Assembly (NCBI RefSeq): GCF_038396675.1
Contig: NC_088931.1
Coordinates: 24,817,001-24,881,000, forward strand
Direction of reading: 5' to 3'
Length of the DNA stretch: 64,000 nucleotides
Origin: Hydra vulgaris
Taxonomy: Eukaryota > Cnidaria > Hydrozoa > Anthoathecata > Hydridae
Shown here: positions 35,153-46,548 of the stretch, piece by piece
How positions within the stretch are numbered: position 1 is the first letter of the stretch
Layout: every line of letters starts with the position of its first letter
Notes under the pieces: model-generated
Databases searched by the model: none
What the model was told of the DNA's origin: nothing
Seen by the model: only the letters and a program-made list of their open reading frames with translations
Translations under genes and position numbers: made by a program

Positions 35153-35398
35153 TCAATGTAAAGTATCCTGTTGCTCTTGTGATATATCTATGAGAGTTAA
35201 TTTGAAAAAGTTATCTAAAAGATGCGATGGGACTAGCCCAAGATTGTATTTAAGCATAAATAGAATATTTTGATAGATGTTGATCTGGTAAACATTTAGT
35301 GCATTCAAGGTTTTTAGTAAAGGTTCAGCATGAGTGAGTTTATCTTTATTATAAACTAATCTTGAAGCATGATTTTGACTTATATAAAGAGTATTCAA
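35153..35398 (-). pseudogene. LINE RT C-terminal fragment
   Basis: The 81-codon minus frame includes SQNHASRLVYNKDKLTHAEP (residues about 7-26) and LNALNVYQINIYQNILFM (31-48). These are the post-RT helices typical of Jockey/CR1-like elements ('QNKAARIIxxxxxxTHTxPLLKxLNILNVYQLN'). Confidence 0.7.
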
Positions 35399-35573
35399 TT
35401 TGGATTTGGATGTGCTTGCTCATGAAATATTAGCATGCGTAAGTTAACTTTGGATGTTTATAAAGAAGTTTTATCAGAACCCGAGATGAACAGAGATCAA
35501 TAACATGAAGAATCATTATTTATTACTTGTCTAGTCCCATTGGATTTAAATGGATTTAACAACAGCAACAAAA

Positions 35574-36510
35574 AGATGCCTATATGGAGAAATCAAAAGT
35601 TGTCATCCACAGCCTATGGTAGACCCAAAAGATCTGCACACCAAACGGAATCCAAGTAATCTGTGATCGAAGAAGACCAGTACATTAAAGGTGAGATAAA
35701 AGGCTTAGGTGTGATTTTATTAAAGTTTTACGGATCTTCTATTGAAGTAAATTGTATTATTGAACTTACAATAATTGATAGGAAGGTTCAAACGATATTA
35801 TCTGGAAAAACTAACTCATACCAACCCTGTTTACTGTGTGATGTTTCTCCAAAAAATATAAATAGTCTTGATATCCTTAATATAGATTATACTAACAGAG
35901 AATTCAAATATGATCTTTCCAGTCTCCATGCATGGATTCGATATTTTGAGATGATTTTGCACATGGCATATAAAAAAGAAACAAGAAAGTGGTAAGCTAG
36001 ATCTAAAGAACATAAAGAAAAGGTATCTGTAGCTAAGCAAAAGTTTCAGACTGATTTTATAAACAAAATGGGACTAGTTGTGATTTCCTTAAAAGTTGTG
36101 GTTCCGTAACAAGCAACGATGGTATTACATTAAGGCGTGCTTTTGCAGCATATAAATAAACAGCTGAAAATCTGGGTATTAATCAAAACCTTATATTCAG
36201 ATTTTACATTATCTTGCTAACGCTCTTTTCAGGATATGATATAGACTGCTTAAAATTCAATGATTATTGTTTTGGCGCTGTTAAACTATATGTGTCCCGT
36301 TATCCATGGTATTACATGGCTCAATCTGTGCACAAAGTATTGATACATGGACATGACATAACTAAAAACCTTACACTACCCATTGCACTTATTTCAGTGG
36401 AAACTCAAGAGGCTAGAAAAAAAGACTTCAAATCTTATCGCAACAATTTCAGCCGAAAAATATCTAGAAGACACGGCGTTAATTTTTGTTCAAAAATCTC
36501 CCGATAGCCA
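35574..36510 (+). pseudogene. Transib/RAG1-core-like transposase remnant
   Basis: Three plus-strand segments join into one family-like protein. The first (35574-35995, one internal stop at 35657) has SSTAYGRPKRS, then a Cys-pair block YQPCLLCDVSPK near 35820-35855 and a SSLHAWIRYFEMILHMAY block near 35920-35970. After a frameshift near 36075, SNDGITLRRAF follows. The third segment (36214-36507) carries YPWYYMAQSVHKVLIHGHD and SVETQEARKKDFKSYR. By comparison from memory, the last two blocks align with the region of RAG1 around its third catalytic acidic residue (HKxLxH ... SEGxExxNKxFRRxR), and the Cys pair and W-block with the zinc-binding core. Transib is the transposon superfamily from which RAG1 derives. 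Multiple stops and a frameshift make it a pseudogene. No Transib TIR pair was found. Other superfamilies remain possible. Confidence 0.6.
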
Positions 36511-36519
36511 GATTACGGG

Positions 36520-36965
36520 TGTTTTCACACTTGCATTGAAAGTAAGTGGAAACCATGTAAAAATAACTATAAAATTTTAACAGACCAATCAATATCAAAA
36601 GTTTTTGCGAGTGGTTTCTATCGGTACAAATATTTTGCGCTAAATTTGAGTTTGATTTATAAGAAAACAAAGCGTATGGATCATTGGTCTATGTACCTCC
36701 TACCCTTTTTTAAATATATCTTGAGATTATACTCTCACATTGATAACATTATATCAAATTAAAATTTTCAGAAAAAATATTACAGATTTTAGACACTCCA
36801 AGTATAAATATACTCCTGAATAAAAATTATTTAATAAAAACTAAAAATCTATATGTAAAATAATTTTTAAAATTTTAAATTTGTAAAACACCAACATTAA
36901 ACAATCTCCAAAAATAATTTAAGAAATTATGAAACATAAGTAATCTAATTTGTAATAAAATAAAA
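36520..36965. other. AT-rich spacer
   Basis: Separates the Transib-like remnant from the next element; nothing recognised. Confidence 0.4.
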
Positions 36966-36968
36966 GTA

Positions 36969-39900
36969 GAGGGGGGGGGGGGAAAGGTCTAAAATTCTAT
37001 ATTTTTTGTTTAACCAATTATTCTTTATCAATTTTTTTTAAAAAAATTTGAAAAACAATTCAGTTTTTTCTATTTTTTGTGGTTGGCCTTCTACTTCTAT
37101 TTAAACATTTTTAAAGACACAAAAAAAAAAAAAAAAAAAACTTATAAAAAAAAAATCTTTGCAGCGGTTATTTTGCGTAAAATTTATGCAATTTAAATTT
37201 TGATGGGATAAATTTTAAATAAAATGAATAATAGTTGCGTTTTTAAAAAAAATGTAATAAAACTTTTTTTGTTTAAACGTAAAATTTATATATACTTGAA
37301 AATTTATATATAGCTTTTGTTTTACTTTGCTAGAAGAATACTTTGCTTCTATTATTGTTAACTAAATTTAGATATCAATTAAAATGAAACAAAATTGTAA
37401 CAAGTCGTAATAACAAAATAGTTTTAAATCAAAATAAACAAACTCCTTTAGGAAGTCTCCCTGTAGTTGTAAATTTTATCATACAAAGTTGCCTTTACTC
37501 AGAGATGTTCTTTCACTTATCTTTATCGAAGTCAACAATAAATTATCTTTTGATAGTGCTTGTCAAAGAGTTGCAAAGTTAGTAGAAATTCATTGGACAG
37601 AGCGTAATATCTACACAATATCATACCAGGCCATTTTAAAACGTCTGCAAAGTGAAATCAATGAATATCGCTACTTAAAAGGTGTTGGCAAAAACAAGCA
37701 AGGTGATAGTTTTTTAAGTAGATGTATAGATTTTTTAAGTAGATGTACGAATCCCTTAAAAAACTTTTTGACATTTTCTGCTTCAATCCACAACGTCGTG
37801 AAAAGCTAGAGAAGTTTTTTGGTATTTCAATGAATGCTAAAGACTACTCGTATCTAGAAAACATGCACATGCATATTTGAAGATAGTTCTCATAATACTT
37901 ATGTTCCACCTAATGTGCGACAATCAAAAAACTTAGTCTTAAGTGATATCTACTATGCATGTGCAGAGTTAGATGGAGAAGGATTCTCCATGAGGGAAAT
38001 GCAAATTGCACTGAAAGTAATCGGCAATCGAATTTTTAAAACAAAATGGAAAATTCCAGATGAAACTGACCGTATATCTAAGTACGATAAAAATGATTGT
38101 GAAACTATTGAGAGTACATTTATTGATTCTTGCACACTCCCAACACGCAGTACCATACGTAAAAAACTAAAACATATGTATGCGTATTCTCTTGGCTTGA
38201 TTGCAGACAGAGTTGTTCAAGCTAAAAATAGTGGCGATATAATAACTCACGCAACTGACTCTACCACTCGAAAGTATGTTGAGACCTTTGCACCTTCTGG
38301 TTTACATATTAATCGGGAATATTATTTTCCTTTGCCTACATTAGCAATTGCTTTAGAAACTACAACAAATATTGCAGATGGAATAAAAACAACATTCGAA
38401 ATGTTACAGGAAGCCTCAAAATACATCTCAAAAGAACTATGCCAGAAGGTAGATGTTCATATGACTGACAGTACTGTTCATAATATAGGAATATCTAAAA
38501 TCACAGCTGATATACTCGATAGAGAAATTCCTCCTGGTCAACTGTTTTGCACTTCACATACAGCTTTAGGTTTTAACAGCGCTATTGAAAAAGTTCTAAA
38601 CCAAATTGAAAATGAAATGAATATGGATAACTTTTTAAAGGCTTTCTGTTAGATATATCTATTAGCAGAAGTACAGAAACGTTATCCTTAACCTTTCTAT
38701 CATGGGTACTAAACTTGTTTGGTCCGATTTTTATTCAAAAACCATGGAATTATCATAAAGAATTTAAAACTTTTATGCAGCATAAAAACAAAGATATTTT
38801 TCTTTTTGAAATTTAAAGATGTTCGATTTGAATGTCTTTCGAAATGTTCTTCTACAGTTTGCATTCACTGGGATGACTTTAAGGAGTTTTTAGACCAACA
38901 TGAATATATCACAAACAAATTTACTAGTTTAATCCGAGATTCTATGAATTTTGATTACATTATAGTTACTTTTGTTATTTCACCATTTTTCTGTAAAACT
39001 AAAGGTAAAGCCACGCATTCTAAACTGCAAATATTCTTTAGCAAGATGTATGCAAGCTTATCTAATGATTTCATAAATGAACAATTCTTTGAATTTAAAG
39101 TGCCGTGTATTCAAGGAGTATCAAAGAGACTTTTTGAAAATCTCATTAAAGAAGATTATGGCTTAAAAGTTGTTGATGTAGTTCGAAAATACGCATCAAA
39201 GAACTTTGATGATTGCATTATTCTTGCCAATATAGTTCTGCAAAGTTTAGCTATAGTTCTTCAACAGCAAAGAAGAAAGCATTATGGGATTGGAGAAAGA
39301 AACAATGATTAATTACCTGATCAGTATTACGTTTTTAATCAAGTCTTTGGAGTCGATAAAACAGTTACAAATAATATTGAACTTGAGCGTCAGTATGGAA
39401 CTCATAGCAATCGACTTCGAAAAAAACCGTCACTTTCAACAGTTTCACGTGGTAATATTCTTAAATATTCAAACCATTTAAAAAATGAAGATTCAAATAA
39501 ATTAGAACTATTCCGGAAAATGGGTCCTATTCTTAGAAAAATTAAAAGTATAGAATACAGTTGGAACCAGCGACAGATTCAACTAAGACAAAGCGGCTTA
39601 ACTAAAAAAGAACAACAAGCTTTACATCAGGTGTCCAGGAGAAATTCTATTTTAATTTGTTTAAAACTAGAAGGCGACCCATTTACTAGTGGATCAGATG
39701 TCAGTGAGTATATTGAAAAGAAAGCAAGATCTGATAAAATGCCAAAAACGATTGAAGAATGAAGTAATTTATTTTAGAGATACCGCGTAAATCAACTCAA
39801 TTTAAAATCGTGATTTTTGATAAAAATACAAAAAAGCGCCGTCTTATGCCTATAGAAGAATAGGCTACTAATTTGAAGGTTCTACATGGAAAGTCACTAC

Positions 39901-40308
39901 AGCAATCCACAATCGCCTACGATGACTTCCACAAAGTTATTTCGCGCCTTCAATAGAGGTCGAAACAAATTATTATTAATATTAGACTATCTTGATGATG
40001 TACAATGTCTAATTTTTTGTATTATTTATAACTAGGCATAGTGATTACATATTTTATTAATAAAATGAAAAAATATATTTACCATGTGTTTTACATCGCT
40101 TATATTTTAAAATAATAATGATTTCATTTAATTTAACAGTAAATTGTTTTGTCAAAATAATCACTTTTATTAAAATTGAAGTAAAAGGCTAAATATTGAT
40201 AATGAAGTAAAAACATTGTAAAATTCGAAATCAGCATAAAAAATTAATTAAGAAAAAGTGGTTAAACTACAAAAAATCGAAAAAAAAGTTAATTTTGGAC
40301 CCCCCCTA
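36969..40308 (+). mobile_element. Unclassified DNA transposon with G-run TIRs
   Basis: The left end (GAGGGGGGGGGGGGAAAGGT CTAAAATT ... TTTTTTGTTTAACCAATTAT) matches the complement of the right end (GGGGGGGGTCCAAAATTAAC ... TTTTTTGTAGTTTAACCACTT), giving imperfect TIRs of at least 70 bp. The interior holds one large broken ORF on the plus strand. TA lies at both outer borders (36967-36968 and about 40307-40308), but a TA duplication is not distinctive in this AT-rich DNA. Superfamily not determined. Confidence 0.7.
37489..39762 (+). pseudogene. Large transposase-like ORF of the unclassified element (broken)
   Basis: Consecutive plus-strand segments read as one protein of roughly 700 residues, broken by frameshifts near 37730-37800, 38640 and 39300. 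The longest segment (37915-38652, 245 codons) contains ITHATDSTTRKY (D115), EYYFPLPTLAIALETT, VDVHMTDSTVHNIG (D185, 70 residues after D115) and FCTSHTALGFNSA. The next (38719-39312) has SSTVCIHWDDFKEFLDQHEY and FSKMYASL; the last (39520-39762) is charged. Two DST motifs of this spacing could be catalytic acids of an RNase H-like fold, but that is inference; I did not recognise the family. Position between matching TIRs makes it the element's own transposase candidate. The interruptions are few, so the element is not very old. Confidence 0.65.
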
Positions 40309-40309
40309 A

Positions 40310-41280
40310 TAAAAGGAAAATTCTTCTTAAAAAATGCTGCTATTAAAATCATTTTAAATTGGCTCGTAGTTAAAGGTTCTTTTAATTTTGTTGCAGGAAG
40401 GTAATTCGTCAAGTACAGCCTGCCAATTCTAAAAAAAAAAATTAGTAATGTTCTATCAATTTATCATACATGTTTTATTTTCATTCAATTTGTAAATTCT
40501 ATTTCATAAATCTACACACTGTAATTTACACAGCTTGTTAAACAGCCCAGCTTTAGATATGTTGTGGATTAAATAACTAACCTTAATTTAATATATTGGT
40601 TTAACAATAAACCAATAGAATGGTTTATTGTTAAACCAATATAATAGCTTAACCTTAAACCAATATAACTACTATATACACCTTAATTCTTTCAGAAAGA
40701 AAAAAAGCATAACATTATGAAAGGTCCCATTCTATCGATACTTTTATAACAGGTAATACTTATCAAAACTAATAGAAATAAATTATTTTCATACTTTGAA
40801 TATGCTATCTTTTTTATGAAGGTTCTTGAAATGATGTATATAAAATCCAATTTTGAAAAAATATATTAATCAATTTGAACAAGTCAGTTCTGAAATCGAG
40901 TTGGAATCAAAATGCAAAAGGATTTTTAGAAATGAAATGAAACCTTTTTGATATTTGCCAGCACGAATTTTGTCATAAAAAGGCATAAAACTGAGCAGCA
41001 TTTGTTTTGATCAGATATTTATCGCTCTAGAACAACAATTACTGGTCTGATCAATTGACTCCAAGTTTCCAGTGATCCTATTATTTCATCACTGCTTAAA
41101 CCAACATCACACCAAAGAAATCATAAAATATTTCCTTCAGATGTTAATCGCTTAAACAATCTTCAAACGATATTGTTTTCTAAATTTTTGATGTAATTTA
41201 AAATTGACAATAAAATTTAAAATTAAATTAAATTTAAAATTGACTTTCTTGCACTACTTTTTATTTTTATTATTGCTAAA
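40310..41280. other. AT-rich stretch with a strong hairpin
   Basis: At about 40593-40642, arms ATATTGGTTTAACAATAAAC CA and TGGTTTATTGTTAAACCAAT AT are perfect 22-bp complements around a 6-bp loop, with a third related copy (TTAACCTTAAACCAATATAA) just after. No gene seen. Confidence 0.7.
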
Positions 41281-41283
41281 ACA

Positions 41284-41440
41284 TAAATACTTAACTAAAC
41301 CTAAATACTAATTTTAATTTAAATACTTAACTAAACCTAAATACTAATTTTAATTTAAATACTTAACTAAACCTAAATACTAATTTTAATTTAAATACTT
41401 AACTAAACCTAAATACTTAATTAAACCTAAATACTTAACT
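41284..41440. repeat. 36-bp tandem repeat
   Basis: The unit AAATACTTAACTAAACCTAA... repeats three full times and then in shortened form. Confidence 0.9.
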
Positions 41441-41449
41441 GTAAATCAA

Positions 41450-44020
41450 AATAGGTGGGTAGAAAATCCAATAAAATTTATTCAAAAATTAATTTACCCC
41501 TTTGTAACTAAGGAAAGTATTTGTTAACTAAGCAATATAAGTATCCATAGCAGCTATATAAAAACAATTATTACTTTTATAAGAAGTGTGATTTCATATT
41601 GGTACTCATGCCAAATTTAGTGAATATAACACGCGTAAAATATCTGCCAATACCAAAAATAGGTTGTTGCTAAGCAAAATAAAGGTAAAAAAAATCTATA
41701 GGAACGAAATAAAAAAAATATTACCTTCATAAAAAGTGCATATTAGTACTCCTGTTAATTTTAGTGTATATATCCCTAATATTAAATTATTAAATATTAG
41801 TTATGAATTTTGTCTAGTAATAGTGATTTCTGGCCCGCTGTGGACTTTACACTTTATTTCTTTGTTTACTTCGTTGTCAAAATATAGTCGCAACGAAATT
41901 CAAGCAGATAGAAAACATAAACTCAAAAGTGTCTACATTGCAAAGTAAAAGAAAAAAAGAAGTTCAATAACTAAAAGTTATAGTTCTAAAGTTTACTTTA
42001 TAACTATAACTTTTATAAACATCCACATAAAAAACCATTAAATACAAAAAAGTTTGGGGAAATGAAATTGTTTTTTATAAAAAAAAAGTTTTTTTTTTTT
42101 ATGCAAACAAATGGCTAATGAAAACTTGCGCGTTCGAACTGTAAATGAAAACCTTTTTAGAGTAATAATTATCCAATTTTAAACGGAAAATGGTTTGATC
42201 AAACGAATGTTCGACTTAAGCTAAGTAAAACAATTGCTTTTAAGGGACTATAGAAAATAGTTCGAGATAACAAAATTTCGAGTTAACCGGTGTTCGACTC
42301 ACCGGAATTAAACTTTATAAACAAAGTTTATAAAGCTAATATAATTATTACGTTATAAGCTAAATTTTTTACCCGCACAATGGTTTTACAATAGATTTAC
42401 AAATTCGATATTATTTACAAAGTAGGTAGCTTTTAATTTTTATTAAGTAAATATAACTTATTTCTCTTTTTATAGATACATGTTATGCCCAGGGCAAATT
42501 TTTTATTCACATAAACTGTGATGCCACGGGCAAATTTCTACAATTGCTTTTCTCTCTTTTGGCGGCCCTGATCTTGTCGACAGTTATTATTTATTATTAT
42601 TATTGGAAAAATTGGAAACGGTGGGCGTGGGGTGTTGGTAGCGAATAATGAATGCAGTATAGCCTTCTTATTAGTAATCGCCACCAATTTTTTTTTTTTA
42701 AATAGACCTTTATTGTCCTCATTATAAAATAGGAATTCAAACACACCAGTATTTGGTTCAACTTTATTAAAAAACAGTTGTATATTTAGCAGTAAATTTT
42801 TTTCCAGCTTTTGCTTTACCCACTTACTACAGTAGCGGTTACTATGGTACCTGCTACCGTAAATAAGTAACATTTTAGTTTTTTATAAGTCTTTCACTGC
42901 GTGTTTTTGCTTTTTAAAAATAATCTTTAAAGCATATTATTAAATGATAGTAATAATGATACTAATAATACTAACAATAGTAATAATAATAATGCCTTTA
43001 ATAATTAGATCATAAAATACAACATAAGTTTTCAGCTTAAAGCAAAAGTTATTAGATTTTCTGACTAAGGAATTTTTCTATTTATTTTACTGTTTTTACT
43101 ATGCTGTAATTCTATTACAGAAAGTGTTAGAGTTTTCTATGACGTTAAATGGTTTACAAGTCTTTTCACGGCCAGACACCTCAACATAGTGACACGGGTG
43201 AAAATGGCAATGGGCTACAAAGTCAAACACAATTCTTATGTCACTTAAAAAACGTTTGCGTGTCTTTACCTCTCAGCGTATTTAAAATCGGTGACTGACG
43301 AAAAAATTAAAGTGCCTTCGAGTTACAGCTATTTAGTCCTGATGCTATTGGTTATACAAAGTTAACATTACAAACGGAACACGCCGAGGGTGCACACTTT
43401 ATTTAAGAGGATAAATAAAAATGGCTTTGTAGAACTTTAACTTAAATATAACCAATATTATATTTAAACGCAATAGTTCAGACTAATATTAATAACCCAG
43501 GTATGCGAGAAGCTCATTTAACTCTCATTATTAAAGCACTGGACCACCCATAAAGTGTTTACAATTTTATAAATACAGTAAAAGATTGGGACTCGTTAGA
43601 TACCTAGTATGTTTTAACAATTTTTTACTTATATTTGGGCTGTAATTAATTTTTTATTGCTGAATTTCAATTTTATTTACGCTGTGTTCACTAGTTTAAT
43701 AACTATATGCAAGAAGTGATAAGGCAAATATTGTATTCTTTTAGTCCCGGTCATGTAGATTTTATTTATATAAAACGAAGTTGTATTCTTTTTTTTTTAA
43801 TGACAAAATAAATAAATAAATAAAAATAAAAAAAGTCTATAACATCTGCTAAACATTGTACTTATGAATACAGTGTTTTAAAAAGCTATAATGATTTCGT
43901 GTTGAATTGTCCTAGATCTGATGTGCTTGAAAGAAGTTAACTAAGTAGCTGGTTTGATTTCGGGTTTGAGCAGAAAAGGCGATTTGAGATACAAAACAGC
44001 AGATCCAAAAATCCAAGTTC
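41450..44020. other. AT-rich stretch, no supported gene
   Basis: A 111-codon minus frame at 42538-42873 and some slightly GC-richer sequence at 43140-43400 were inspected without finding any motif. No TIR pair noticed. Confidence 0.4.
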
Positions 44021-44023
44021 AGG

Positions 44024-44167
44024 TTAAAATCCAAGAAAGGTGGCAAATAATTCCACTAGTGGAATTGTATGCCATCTTTCTGCTTCCTGTAGTTCATTAA
44101 CAAACACGACGCCTCCTTCGTCCGATGTAGCTTCCACGATAAAGAGGTCCGCTGTTATTCCTGACAT
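44024..44167 (-). CDS. Unidentified 47-codon reading frame, exon-like
   Basis: From ATG at 44165-44167 to TAA at 44024-44026, with the frame also open upstream to about 44205. The translation is acidic and varied (SDEGGVVFVNELQEAERW, residues about 15-32), and local base composition is less AT-rich than the surroundings. This is unusual for random sequence here. It could be a small host exon or part of a transposon protein. Not recognised. Confidence 0.3.
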   Translation of the reverse strand: MSGITADLFIVEATSDEGGVVFVNELQEAERWHTIPLVELFATFLGF

Positions 44168-44333
44168 GATCAACAGTAAGTAGTTTCCTTCGCTCAAAAA
44201 TGCTGTAAGTTAATGATGTTCATTATCTTTATTTCACTATGGACCCTATTTTCGTTTTGAGCATGGTGCTAGTTAAAACTCTAAAATTATCTTTCTTTAA
44301 TAGACCTAATATGTACACTTTTCCTAACTAAAA

Positions 44334-44664
<331 letters not shown>

Positions 44665-44669
44665 ACTGC

Positions 44670-45640
44670 TGCTTTGGACGATTACTTTATCACTTTAATT
44701 TTTAAATGGGGACTTTTTTTGCCATCCGAGGACTCTTCCTGATGATCCAGCAATGGTGAAACTTCAAGTAGAATTTAAAAGTTAGATAAGTGTTTTTTAC
44801 TAATTCATTATTGCTCTGTTCTTTAAGAACATTGAGCACTCTATTTGTAAAATACACTAACATAATTTACATTTTTACGACTTTACATTTTTTACGACTT
44901 TACATTTTACGACTTTACATTTTTAAATTGTGTTGGTTTTTTTAGTTTGCACACTTCGATTTTTTAAGTTTTATTTCTTTCACTTATACTATATATTTTT
45001 GTTTTCAACCGTTTGATCTTGACGTTAAGAATTTTTAATAATGTATTCTCATGTAATTCCATAAACTCTTTGATTTGTGTCAATGTAAAAGCTTTTTCCT
45101 TTTTTTTTTTTTCCAGTTTAAAGTTCAAGAATCTCATTTTAGTTTCTTTTTCTTTAACAATTCTAAGCAATTAATATCGTTCGGACATTATTAGCAATTT
45201 TGATAATTTTTCTAGATACTATTAATGTTTGGATCACAAATAATTCATTTTTTTTTAATTATATCTACACGAAGGATTTTACGGTATATATTTTCTCCCC
45301 TACTATTTTCTTAACGAATAGTACTATTCGTGTTACGAATAGGTACTGTTCGTACCTATTCGTAAAAAAGATATTCGTGAATCAAAAATTTGGCTATTTA
45401 ATTAAATCAGTTTTATTTAAAAAAAGTAAAGAAAAAAAATTATCTAATTTTATAGTGCGCCTATCATATGCAACAAATGAAACACTTTTCAGTCAAACCT
45501 TAAAATTTTTTATGTGTGTGTGATGCATGTAATAAGTTGTTTATGTAGTAGTTCCTTCATTTTTGAATTGATCTGGTACCGGATTTACTCATAAATCTTT
45601 ATATAATATTTAAAATTTTAATAATATTTAAATAATATTT
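44670..45640. other. AT-rich stretch, no supported gene
   Basis: A local cluster of ACGAATAG/CTATTCGT words forms hairpins near 45312-45366. Otherwise nothing recognised. Confidence 0.4.
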
Positions 45641-45654
45641 AAAATTTTAAATAT

Positions 45655-45772
45655 TTAAATAATAAATCAAAGAAGTAAGAGAAAAAAGACAAAGTTTTTA
45701 GCATCACCTTCTTTTTTTTGGTGATAGGGGCCGCCATCTTGAACGATAGATACTTTTAAAAGATTAAACCGG
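45655..45772 (-). pseudogene. Inverted copy of RPS3 exon 1, intron 1 start and 5' flank
   Basis: The minus strand of 45655-45772 repeats 48677-48796 almost exactly. It includes the sequence upstream of the start codon, the ATG with the ten codons MAAPITKKKK, and the first about 55 bp of intron 1 with its GTGATG donor. One difference is visible in the upstream part (TCTTTT versus TCCTTT). No further RPS3 exon follows on this strand, so the copy cannot encode S3. A Ginger-like element separates it from the remaining arm at 48477-48572. Confidence 0.95.
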
Positions 45773-45789
45773 TATAGCAGTCTAAAGTT

Positions 45790-45970
45790 AATCCCGTCAA
45801 TAAATACTCCCGGAGTATTTATTTCCTAGGAAATATGTACTCCGGGAGTATTTTTATATTGGGGGGAGTATTTATATCCTGGGGGAGTATTTATATCCTA
45901 GGAAATAATTACTCACGGGAGAAATTATTTCCTAGGATATAAATACTCCCCCAGGATATAAGTACTCCCT
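45790..45970. repeat. Left subterminal GGGAGTA palindrome array of the Ginger-like element
   Basis: TACTCCC/GGGAGTA words occur about nine times, several in head-to-head pairs such as TACTCCCGGAGTA, separated by TATTTCCTAGGAAATA palindromes. The same words form the right subterminal region (48345-48465). These are plausible transposase-binding sites. Confidence 0.85.
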
Positions 45971-46548
45971 TAAAGTTGAATTTTGAAATATATAAATATA
46001 ACACTGAATTTGAGGTGGCGCGTCGCATCTCTCTGATGCATACTGATTGAATAATTTTAAGCGTAACAACATTGGTTAAAAAAAAGATGGTTTTTACTGT
46101 ATTTTTACATTGAAAAGAGGTTTCATCTTTTGTTATTTTACTTCCTTTAAAGTTTTCAAAAATATTATAAAAATACCGTGGCACCTCCAAATTTTATCAA
46201 GAGGATATTTTTTCTTTCTACTTGTACCATTTTTTTTGGTAATCGGCTTTAATCGGCATTTTATTGGGTTTCCCATAGTTAATTTTTATTTTAAACACTT
46301 ATATCTTGTAGTATTTAGAATCCTTATGATTCCTTGGGATTATAATGAGAAAATCCCTTATTAAAAATTTCTTCATAATATTTCTTTTCTAAAAAAATGC
46401 TAATACTGGAACCCAGAACTATTTTTGGCCTGCGGTTTTGGTACAAAAAAATAATCAATAGATAAAAGTAATTATTTACAGTTTATAAAGTTTTACAGTT
46501 GTAATTATTGTGTTTGAATACAATATTTATAAACAAAAAAAAATTCTT

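Noticed and set aside
42538..42873. 111-codon minus-strand ORF as a gene
   Set aside because: Low-complexity stretches (III/NNN, KKKK), no motif, no support from context.
45655..45772. Second functional RPS3 gene on the minus strand
   Set aside because: Only exon 1 and the start of intron 1 are present; no further exons follow on that strand.
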